From contig JAMFRY010000153.1 in assembly GCA_026225015.1 (NCBI GenBank), forward strand, positions 1-14,365: a DNA stretch of 14,365 nt, in the 5' to 3' direction. Below, in pieces: positions 7,090-13,227 of the stretch. The position numbers were made by a program, and so were the translations under genes. Numbering within the stretch: position 1 is the first letter of the stretch; every line of letters begins with the position of its first letter. The notes under the pieces are model-generated. The model was not told the DNA's origin and made no database searches. It worked only from the letters and a program-made list of their open reading frames with translations. The DNA is from Alphaproteobacteria bacterium (GTDB lineage: Bacteria; Pseudomonadota; Alphaproteobacteria; Acetobacterales; Acetobacteraceae).

Positions 7090-8793
7090 CTACGCCGCCG
7101 CCGCCGCCTCCGCGCCCACCATATTTCCCGCGCCCGCCGCATGGGTGGCGGCGACGAAGCCCCACACGAAAGACGGCCCAACGCTGGAGCCGGCGCCCGG
7201 ATAGGCGCGGCCCATGACCGAGGCCGTAGAGATGCCGGTGGCATAGAGGCCGGGAATCACCGTTCCGTCCTCGCGCAGCACGCGGGCGTTCACATCGGTG
7301 ACAACGCCGCCATAGGTGCCGACATCGCCCGGCACGATCGGCACCGCGTAGAAGGGACCTTTTTCCAGCGTCCCCAGCGTGTTCGAGGGTTTGTTGTAGG
7401 GATCGCCAAGGAAGTTGTCATAGGCCCGCTCGCCGCGGTGGAAATCCTCGTCGCGCCCCTTGGCCACGAAGCCGTTGAAACGATCAGTGGTGGCGCGCAA
7501 TTTGGTCGGACCGACATTGATGCGTTTTGCCAGTTCCTCAACCGTATCGGCTTTTTTAATAAAGCCGCTGGCGACCCAATCCTTCAATTTCCAGCCGCCG
7601 GCAATGTTGTTGGCGAGCCCGTATTTTTCCAGATACTGGCTGTCGAAAATCGCCCAGCTCGGGATCGCCCCGACGGTTTTGTGTCGCTCCAGCATGTTCT
7701 GGCAGTACAGCATGTAGGAGCCGCCCTCGTTCATGTAACGCACGCCGTTCTGATCGACCAGGATGACATGCGGTGCCGCGGTAAGGCCCTGCGCCGACGG
7801 CTTGACCATGGCGTTTTCGGTCCCCGGCGGGATGAAACATTGAAAGCCGACCATTTCCTCCATCTGCGCGATGGCGGCGCCGTGGCGCGTCATCTCCTCG
7901 ATCATCTCGCCGGTATCGCCGGTGGGGACCATCGACCATTTGGCCTGAGTGCCGGGCTGGTATTTATCGCGCATGCGCTGGTTATGGGAAAAGCCGCCGG
8001 CATTGATCAGCACGCCGAGTTTCGCGCCGATCCGCCATGGCTTGCCGTCCTTTACCGTGACAACGCCGGTGATCGCGCCGTTTTCCTCGATGAGTTCGGA
8101 AACCCCGGAGTTGATGCGGATATCCACACCGGCTTTCAGCGAGGCCTGCAACATGCGGCCCTGCAAGGCGGCGCCGGCGGAAACCCAGTTCTGTCCGCGC
8201 AGCTTCGCCATCACCATGCGCCCGGCCATTTTGAGGAACCACTTCCTGCCGAGCCAGGATTGTTTCAGATAGCGGATGTTCATGGCGTCGGTCATGGCGG
8301 CCGGCACCGGCATGAATCCTGGTTGCAGTTTTTCGCGCCATTCGCCCAGTTCATTGGCGTTGAAATATTCCGCGGTCACCGTTCGGCCTGGCTCCGAGCC
8401 GCCCGGCCGGTCATCGTAGTAGTCCGGCCAGTAAGGCTGGCGGTAGAGCTTGATGCCCTGGCGGATTAAAAAATCCACCATGCGCGGGGCTTGCGTGAGA
8501 TAGGTGTACCGGCGCTCGCGGGTGGCGCCCGGCGTGTCGTCATGGTCGCCGACCGTATTGTCCAGATAGGTCATCGCCTTGTCCAGACTATCTTCGATCC
8601 CGTCGCGCTTCATGAACGGATTATTGGGGATCCACATCACCCCCCCGGAGCGCGCCGTGGTGCCGCCGACATATTGCATCTTTTCCAGGATCACCACGGA
8701 TTTGCCGAGCGAGCGCATGAAAAGTCCGGAACACATGGAGCCGCCGCCGCTGCCCACCACCACGAAATCGAATGTTTCGTCGAATTCAGCCAT
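7090..8793 (-). CDS. FAD-dependent 3-ketosteroid delta1-dehydrogenase-like flavoprotein
   Basis: A 567-residue FAD enzyme of the fumarate reductase/KstD superfamily. The dinucleotide motif VVVGSGGGSMCSG lies near the N-terminus, with a Glu ending the second strand (VVILEK). The stretch GGTTARSGGVMWIPNN is characteristic of 3-ketosteroid dehydrogenases. Tyrosines comparable to those of Rhodococcus KstD1 are present by motif: Tyr125/Tyr126 in DYYDDRPGG, Tyr360 in NEGGSYMLY and Tyr531 in AYPGAG, where the YPGxG motif supplies the fourth active-site residue (Gly). Family enzymes remove hydrogens from C1 and C2 of the steroid A ring; the true substrate here may be another cyclic ketone. ATG 8793 is preferred, with AGGA eight bases upstream, over an in-frame TTG at 8823. 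It converges on the DapB-like gene with only 17 bp between and no visible terminator. Confidence 0.85.
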   Translation of the reverse strand: MAEFDETFDFVVVGSGGGSMCSGLFMRSLGKSVVILEKMQYVGGTTARSGGVMWIPNNPFMKRDGIEDSLDKAMTYLDNTVGDHDDTPGATRERRYTYLTQAPRMVDFLIRQGIKLYRQPYWPDYYDDRPGGSEPGRTVTAEYFNANELGEWREKLQPGFMPVPAAMTDAMNIRYLKQSWLGRKWFLKMAGRMVMAKLRGQNWVSAGAALQGRMLQASLKAGVDIRINSGVSELIEENGAITGVVTVKDGKPWRIGAKLGVLINAGGFSHNQRMRDKYQPGTQAKWSMVPTGDTGEMIEEMTRHGAAIAQMEEMVGFQCFIPPGTENAMVKPSAQGLTAAPHVILVDQNGVRYMNEGGSYMLYCQNMLERHKTVGAIPSWAIFDSQYLEKYGLANNIAGGWKLKDWVASGFIKKADTVEELAKRINVGPTKLRATTDRFNGFVAKGRDEDFHRGERAYDNFLGDPYNKPSNTLGTLEKGPFYAVPIVPGDVGTYGGVVTDVNARVLREDGTVIPGLYATGISTASVMGRAYPGAGSSVGPSFVWGFVAATHAAGAGNMVGAEAAAAA

Positions 8794-9122
8794 TTGTGTT
8801 TTCCTATCCCATTTTACTGGCAAAGCGGCTTGCGTCAGCGATGCCGCTCCCGTTCTTTACGGATAGTTTTGACCTTTGCCGGCCGAATTTGTCAATCACC
8901 ACCCCCGGTTGCGGCGCCCGGCGCAAGCGCCGCCGTAGTGCTGCAAAACATTGTAGGGGAGGGGTGTATTCGGGGATGCGCCTGACGGCAGTCGGAGCCG
9001 GCTTGGCACGTGGCCAGAATTGCGGCATTCAATTCCAACGGTTTTGTGTTTGACGCTCTGACCCTTCAACCCGTCATGCCGGCGCAGGCCGGCAGGTAGG
9101 TTAGCGTCAAATCTGCCCGCTA
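8794..9122. other. Intergenic region upstream of the KstD-like gene
   Basis: I see no gene in these 329 bp. The minus-strand leader of the KstD-like gene includes TTGACA (complement of 8890-8895), a full -35 match, but the best -10 candidates (TCAAAA at spacing 17, AACTAT at 21) are poor. A hairpin CGGCGC-AA-GCGCCG lies at 8919-8932. The right part holds the nested inverted repeat described separately. A 25-codon frame from ATG 8976 has no well-placed ribosome binding site and is not called. Confidence 0.45.
9049..9111. repeat. Nested inverted repeat, REP-like palindrome
   Basis: An outer perfect 9-bp inverted repeat, TTTGACGCT (9049-9057) and AGCGTCAAA (9103-9111), encloses an inner hairpin TGCCGGC-GCAG-GCCGGCA (9077-9094). 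The inner core with its flank, CGTCATGCCGGCGCAGGCC, looks like the dispersed palindromes common between genes in many Proteobacteria. It lies 11 bp after the small zinc-ribbon gene's stop, so it might also protect or end that transcript, but no T-tract follows on either strand. Confidence 0.6.
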
Positions 9123-9347
9123 TCAATCCTCCAGCTCGTCAGAAATCTCTTCTTCGTCCAAAACCCAGTTTTCGCAGTTGAAACACTTGCCGGAAAAATT
9201 GCTCTTTCTGCTTTCGGAAGGATCAAGCCCACTGCCGCACTGCACGCAGCCGGCTTTAAGTTGATGCGAGCTATGCGGCGAGGCGCTGGCCGCGAGCGCG
9301 GAGGCGATGCTCGTAAACTGAGATTTTGGCCCCTCCAGATAACTCAT
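9123..9347 (-). CDS. Small zinc-ribbon-like protein with acidic tail
   Basis: A 74-residue protein. Four cysteines form two CxxC knuckles, C34-V-Q-C37 in GCVQCGSG and C55-F-N-C58 in KCFNCENW, seventeen residues apart, as in a zinc ribbon or rubredoxin-like metal site. The N-terminus (about 1-30) is Ser/Ala-rich and the C-terminus (64-74) is strongly acidic (DEEEISDELED). No signal peptide or membrane segment is seen. The case for a real gene is the near-consensus AGGAGGAG placed six bases before ATG 9347, the regular CxxC pairs, and the lack of another gene here. I do not recognise the family and cannot assign a function; binding of another protein or nucleic acid would be typical for such ribbons. 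It stands apart from both neighbours, with 275 bp or more to each. Confidence 0.7.
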   Translation of the reverse strand: MSYLEGPKSQFTSIASALAASASPHSSHQLKAGCVQCGSGLDPSESRKSNFSGKCFNCENWVLDEEEISDELED

Positions 9348-9640
9348 GATAAGCTCCTCCTAAGCCGTTCTTGTGCCGTGGCTCGCATTGATCCAGTGGT
9401 GACGCTCGTTTTTTTTCGTCAAAGGCAGCGCGCTGTTTTTTCGGCGCAACCTTCAATTTGACGTATTTCTGATGCAATTCAACCACACATCGCCAGAATC
9501 TGAGTTTCTAACCGAACCTTCACCATTACTACAGATCAATGACGGCTTGGCGGCGCTGACCCGCGCATGACGTGCTGCTGTTGTTAGAAAAACAACCGCT
9601 GCTTGCTTTGGCCCAGAAATCTGTGCCCAGAACTCTGTGT
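9348..9640. other. Intergenic region between urtE and the zinc-ribbon gene
   Basis: This 293-bp stretch is lower in GC than its surroundings and includes an 8-bp T-tract (9409-9416, A8 on the minus strand). It should hold the promoter of the small zinc-ribbon gene, though no good -35/-10 pair was found, and the 3' end of the urt transcript. A weak A/T-rich hairpin GTTGTT-AGAAA-AACAAC lies near 9580-9597 without a following T-tract on the minus strand. A lysine-rich open frame on the minus strand from GTG 9486 is possible but not supported enough to call as a gene. Confidence 0.45.
9612..9639. repeat. 14-bp tandem repeat with internal dyads
   Basis: CCCAGAAATCTGTG (9612-9625) and CCCAGAACTCTGTG (9626-9639) are adjacent copies with one mismatch. 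Each holds a CAGA-N2-TCTG dyad. A related CAGA-A-TCTG lies at 9494-9502. The pair ends 1 bp from the urtE stop codon. Confidence 0.7.
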
Positions 9641-10357
9641 CTAGATATTTACCAGATGCGCAATTTCGTCGGCGGTCTCATCGGCGGTGTTGCCGTCGCG
9701 CACGATCTGGCCGCGCTGCATCACATAGTAGCGCTCGGCGAATGACCACGCGAAATCCAGATATTGCTCGACAATCACGATGGTCACGCCAAGCTCCGTG
9801 CGGATGCGCCGCAAGGCGTGCTCGATCTGTTTGACGACGGAAGGCTGAATGCCCTCGGTGGGTTCGTCGAGCAGCAGCAGCGAAGGCTGGCCAGCCAAAG
9901 CGCGGCCGATGGCAAGCTGCTGCTGCTCACCGCCGGAAAGCAGGCCGGCCTTGCGGTTGCGGATCTGGGTGAGTTTCGGGAACAGGTCGAAAATATGGTC
10001 GGCAATGCCGGTTTGCGTGAGCCCCTTGCGGCCGGAGAGCGCAGCCAGGCCAACGGTTAGATTTTCTGTCACGCTGAGATGTGGAAAAACATGCCTGCCC
10101 TGCGGCACAAAACCGATACCGGCTCGGGCGCGGCCATGGGCGGGTGCGGCGGATACATCCTGGCCGCGGAAAATTACTTTGCCGCCAGTTAGCTTCTGCA
10201 CGCCGACAATGGTTTTCAGCAGCGTGGATTTGCCCACGCCGTTGCGGCCGATCAACGCAATGGCGCTGCCTTCGGCAATATCCATGTCGATGTCCCACAG
10301 CACCTTGCTCTGCCCGTAGGCCGAACTTATTTTCTCAAGCTTCAGCAGTGTCGTCAT
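9641..10357 (-). CDS. urtE: Urea ABC transporter ATP-binding protein UrtE
   Basis: One of the two cytoplasmic ATPases driving urea uptake, 238 residues, the usual length. Walker A is GRNGVGKST (37-45), the Q-loop is in VPQGRH, the signature is LSGGEQQ (140-146), and Walker B is LLLLDEP with Asp164/Glu165. The following EGIQPSVV is typical of UrtE, and the post-Walker B switch reads VEQ, as is usual in LivF-type ATPases. It is the last gene of urtABCDE; its ATG lies inside the 3' end of urtD, giving a 23-bp overlap, with GGAAGG seven bases upstream. It should pair with UrtD on the UrtB/UrtC channel. The alternative, LivF of a branched-chain amino acid system, is less likely given the whole operon. 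Confidence 0.93.
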   Translation of the reverse strand: MTTLLKLEKISSAYGQSKVLWDIDMDIAEGSAIALIGRNGVGKSTLLKTIVGVQKLTGGKVIFRGQDVSAAPAHGRARAGIGFVPQGRHVFPHLSVTENLTVGLAALSGRKGLTQTGIADHIFDLFPKLTQIRNRKAGLLSGGEQQQLAIGRALAGQPSLLLLDEPTEGIQPSVVKQIEHALRRIRTELGVTIVIVEQYLDFAWSFAERYYVMQRGQIVRDGNTADETADEIAHLVNI

Positions 10358-11108
10358 CGTCGGACCTTCCGAGGTAAACGGCGGTAACCTGCGCGTCGGC
10401 GCGAATTTCAGCCACCGTGCCTTCTTTCAAAATCTGCCCCTGATGCAGCACGGTCGTATAGCCGTTCAAGGCTTCGACGAAGCTCATATCATGGTCGATC
10501 ACCACAATGGCGTGCTTGCCGAGCAGCGAGAGAATCAGCTGCGCGGTGCGCTGGGTGTCCTGCGGCCCCATGCCGGCGGTGGGTTCATCCAGCAGCAGCA
10601 AATCGGCATCGGTCGCCACCACCATACCGATTTCCAGCCATTGCTTCTCGCCATGCGCCAAATCGGCGGCGATGAAGTCGCGGCGATCGGTGAGGCCGAT
10701 TTTTTCGAGCAGGTTCTCGGCAATCGAGCGTTCATCCGCCGGCGCCTTATGGGTGAAGGTTTTCCACCAGCTCCGGTCCTTGCGGCCTGCCACCAGCAGA
10801 TTCTCGATCACCGTCAGCGTCGGCAGCACGCCGGGGGTCTGGAATTTTCTGCAGATTCCGCGCCGCACGATCTCCTGCTCCGGCAGTGCGGTGATGTCCT
10901 GGTCCTTGAAGGTGATCTTGCCGGAAGTGGGGCGCACGCGGCCGATGATGGTGTCGCAAAGCGTGGACTTGCCGGCGCCGTTCGGGCCGATGAGAATACG
11001 CAACGCGCCCGGCGTCAGTTCAAGATTAACGTCGGTGAGCGCCTTGAAGCCGTCGAAATCAACGGTCACGTGCTCCATCATCAAAATCGGCGCGGGAATG
11101 GCGTTCAT
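10335..11108 (-). CDS. urtD: Urea ABC transporter ATP-binding protein UrtD
   Basis: The second ATPase of the urea importer, 257 residues. Walker A is GPNGAGKST (41-49). The ABC signature is the variant LAHGEKQWLEIG (from 150), where His replaces Ser-Gly; the HGEKQWLEIGM form is a UrtD hallmark. Walker B is LLLLDEPTAGM (Asp174, Glu175), and the switch His206 is in VIDHDMSFV. The aspartate-rich C-terminus (GRSDDDD) is acidic and overlaps the urtE start. The start ATG 11108 lies 4 bp after the urtC stop, with GGAG inside the last urtC codons, so translation is probably coupled. Confidence 0.93.
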   Translation of the reverse strand: MNAIPAPILMMEHVTVDFDGFKALTDVNLELTPGALRILIGPNGAGKSTLCDTIIGRVRPTSGKITFKDQDITALPEQEIVRRGICRKFQTPGVLPTLTVIENLLVAGRKDRSWWKTFTHKAPADERSIAENLLEKIGLTDRRDFIAADLAHGEKQWLEIGMVVATDADLLLLDEPTAGMGPQDTQRTAQLILSLLGKHAIVVIDHDMSFVEALNGYTTVLHQGQILKEGTVAEIRADAQVTAVYLGRSDDDDTAEA

Positions 11109-11112
11109 GGGG

Positions 11113-12189
11113 TTACTCCGCGGTCTTCAAAGGGCGGCGCGAGATGATGCGGCGCATGACGCGCTCCTCGCCGCTGCCGGGCCGGAACAGCCCGGCGACG
11201 CCGTTGGGCAGGAAGCTGACCGCCAGGATGAACAGCGCGCCCAGCCCGTACAGCCAGAGCGAGGGAAAGGCGGAGCTGATCTGATCCTTGGCGAAATTCA
11301 CCAGCAGCGTCCCGGCGATGGCGCCCCACAGCACGTTGCGCCCGCCAAGCGCCACCCACACCACCATCTCGATCGAGGGAACCACGCCAACCAAAGCGGG
11401 TGAGACCACCCCGGCATGCAGGGTGAACAAGGCCCCGCCAATGCCCGCCAGCGCGCCGGCAATGCCGAAGGCGACGACCTTGTAGGGCACCGGGTCATGG
11501 CCGAGGAAGCGCACCCGGTTTTCGCCGTCGCGCGTCGCCCGCAGCATCACGCCGTAGCGCGAGCCGAGCAGCCATTTCAGGAAAAAATAGGCGGCGACCA
11601 CGAAGACGAACGTCACCCAGTAGATCACGCGGGCGGCGCTATCGGTGGTGATGTCATCGCCGAACAGGGTGGAGTAATCGGTCAGGCCGTTGAAGCCGCC
11701 GGTATAGGCCTGCTGGCTGATTAGCAGGGTAGAGAATGCCAGCGCCAGCGCCTGGGTGATCAAGGCGAAATACACGCCGCCGACCCGCCGGCGAAACATC
11801 AGCCAGGAGAAGGCGGCGGCAAACAGGCCCGGAACCAGGATGACGCAGGCAATGGAAAACCAGGCATATTGAAACGGCAGCCAGAACCGCGGCAAAGCCG
11901 AAACGCCGCTCCACACCATGAAGTCCGGCATATCGCCATTGCCGATGTCGAGGCCTTCCATCTTCAGATGCATCGCCAGCGCATAGCCGCCAAGGCCGAA
12001 GAAAACGCCCTGGCCCAGGCTCAATATGCCGGCTTCGCCCCAGGTGAGCATGATGCCCATGGCGAGGATGGAAAGTGCCAGGAAACGGCCGAGCAGCGAA
12101 AGCTCGTATGTGTTGATCAGCCAGGGTGCGGCAGCGCCGAACAGGATGAACAGATAGCCGATGATTGTCTTGGCGTCAGGTCGCTTCAT
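11113..12189 (-). CDS. urtC: Urea ABC transporter permease UrtC
   Basis: An inner-membrane permease of 358 residues with about ten hydrophobic segments, forming the urea channel with UrtB. Typical motifs are TWGEAGILSLGQGVFFGLGGYALAM near the N-terminus, TGGFNGLTD in the middle, and VGVVPSIEMVVWVALGGR in the last third, which separates UrtC from LivM. The segment GENRVRFLGHDP is a likely cytoplasmic loop contacting the ATPases. The C-terminus is basic (MRRIISRR). The start is 6 bp after the urtB stop with GGAAGG upstream, in line with one transcript. Confidence 0.92.
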   Translation of the reverse strand: MKRPDAKTIIGYLFILFGAAAPWLINTYELSLLGRFLALSILAMGIMLTWGEAGILSLGQGVFFGLGGYALAMHLKMEGLDIGNGDMPDFMVWSGVSALPRFWLPFQYAWFSIACVILVPGLFAAAFSWLMFRRRVGGVYFALITQALALAFSTLLISQQAYTGGFNGLTDYSTLFGDDITTDSAARVIYWVTFVFVVAAYFFLKWLLGSRYGVMLRATRDGENRVRFLGHDPVPYKVVAFGIAGALAGIGGALFTLHAGVVSPALVGVVPSIEMVVWVALGGRNVLWGAIAGTLLVNFAKDQISSAFPSLWLYGLGALFILAVSFLPNGVAGLFRPGSGEERVMRRIISRRPLKTAE

Positions 12190-12195
12190 GTTGGC

Positions 12196-13104
12196 TCAGC
12201 CTTCCAGCGCGCGGGTTCGCACGGTGATGACGCCTTGCGGACGGAATTGAATGAACACGATGACGAACAGCAGCAGCAGCACCTGCGCCACGCTGACATC
12301 GACGAAAATTTCGATGAGTGCGGTAAACAGTCCCACAATGATGGAAGCGATGGTGGTGCCGACCAGGCTGCCAAGCCCGCCCAAAATAACCACCAGAAAG
12401 GCCGGCACGATATAGCTCTGCCCGACCGTCGGCGTAACCGGGCCGAGCAGGGCCAGAATAACGCCGGCCAGGCCCGCGACGCCGGTGCCGAGCGAGAACA
12501 CCAGCAGGTCGATCAGCCTGGCATTGATGCCCATGGCGGCGGCGGTGGGGCGGTCCTGATTGACGGCGCGCACATAAAGGCCAAGCCGGGTTTTGTTCAG
12601 CAGCAGCGCGATGGCGCCCAGCACGATCGCCGAGACCAGCAGGATGAACAGCCGTGTATCGGGCAGAGTCAAACCGGCGAGCGGACCCGATTCCACCTGC
12701 ACGACATGATCCAGCCAGGAAGGTGCGGTGACCTCCACACCAATGGCGCCAAACAAATTGCGCGCGGCCTGCTGCAAAACCAAGCTGACACCCCAGGTCG
12801 CCAGCAGCGTATCCAGCGGCCGGGCCGAGAGCCGGTGAATAACCGTAAATTCCAGCACCGCGCCAAGAAAGGCAGCGCCAAGAAATGCGACCGGCAGGGC
12901 AACCAGAATGCCGAGCGGGCCGGGCACGATCTGCAACGTCATATAGGCCAGATAGCCGCCAAGCATCAGCATTTCACCATGCGCCATATTGATCACGCGC
13001 ATCAGCCCGAAACTCAAAGCCAGACCCAAGGCCGCCAGCACGAACAGCGAGGCGACGCTGAAACCGTTGAACACCTGGCCTACGAGAAATGCGCTCTCAC
13101 CCAT
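12196..13104 (-). CDS. urtB: Urea ABC transporter permease UrtB
   Basis: An inner-membrane permease of 302 residues. Motifs: FGLMRVINMAHGEMLMLGGY near the N-terminus, the LivH/UrtB signature; RAVNQDRPTAAAMGIN, the cytoplasmic coupling loop; and ILGGLGSLVGT near the C-terminus. The length is that of the short form, without the large N-terminal extension seen in some UrtB proteins. GGAGG lies nine bases before ATG 13104. It is separated from urtA by 123 bp holding a hairpin, unlike the tight spacing of the rest of the operon. Confidence 0.92.
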   Translation of the reverse strand: MGESAFLVGQVFNGFSVASLFVLAALGLALSFGLMRVINMAHGEMLMLGGYLAYMTLQIVPGPLGILVALPVAFLGAAFLGAVLEFTVIHRLSARPLDTLLATWGVSLVLQQAARNLFGAIGVEVTAPSWLDHVVQVESGPLAGLTLPDTRLFILLVSAIVLGAIALLLNKTRLGLYVRAVNQDRPTAAAMGINARLIDLLVFSLGTGVAGLAGVILALLGPVTPTVGQSYIVPAFLVVILGGLGSLVGTTIASIIVGLFTALIEIFVDVSVAQVLLLLFVIVFIQFRPQGVITVRTRALEG

Positions 13105-13175
13105 GGGAACTTCCCTCCGTCATCCCCCGCGACGGCGCGTATGCACGCCGCAGGGTATCCACGACTTCTCTATCC

Positions 13176-13215
13176 AAAAACGTTCACGCTGAACGACAAC
13201 GCAATCCAGCGTGAA
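13176..13215 (-). terminator. Hairpin with T-tract between urtA and urtB (attenuator or processing stem)
   Basis: On the minus strand TTCACGCTG (13215-13207) pairs perfectly with CAGCGTGAA (13191-13183) around a 15-base loop, followed by CG and five T (13180-13176). It begins 13 bp after the urtA stop. The stem is moderate and the T-tract short, so partial readthrough into urtBCDE is expected. This fits the common need for more binding protein than permease; that role is inference. Confidence 0.65.
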
Positions 13216-13227
13216 ACGAATTCGCCC

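Noticed and set aside
7141..8469. 442-codon plus-strand open frame opposite the KstD-like gene
   Set aside because: It is a mirror frame of a well-supported flavoprotein gene with no recognisable domain.
8976..9053. 25-codon frame starting ATG 8976 on the plus strand
   Set aside because: The GGGGAGGGG tract upstream is too far from the ATG, and the peptide shows no recognisable feature.
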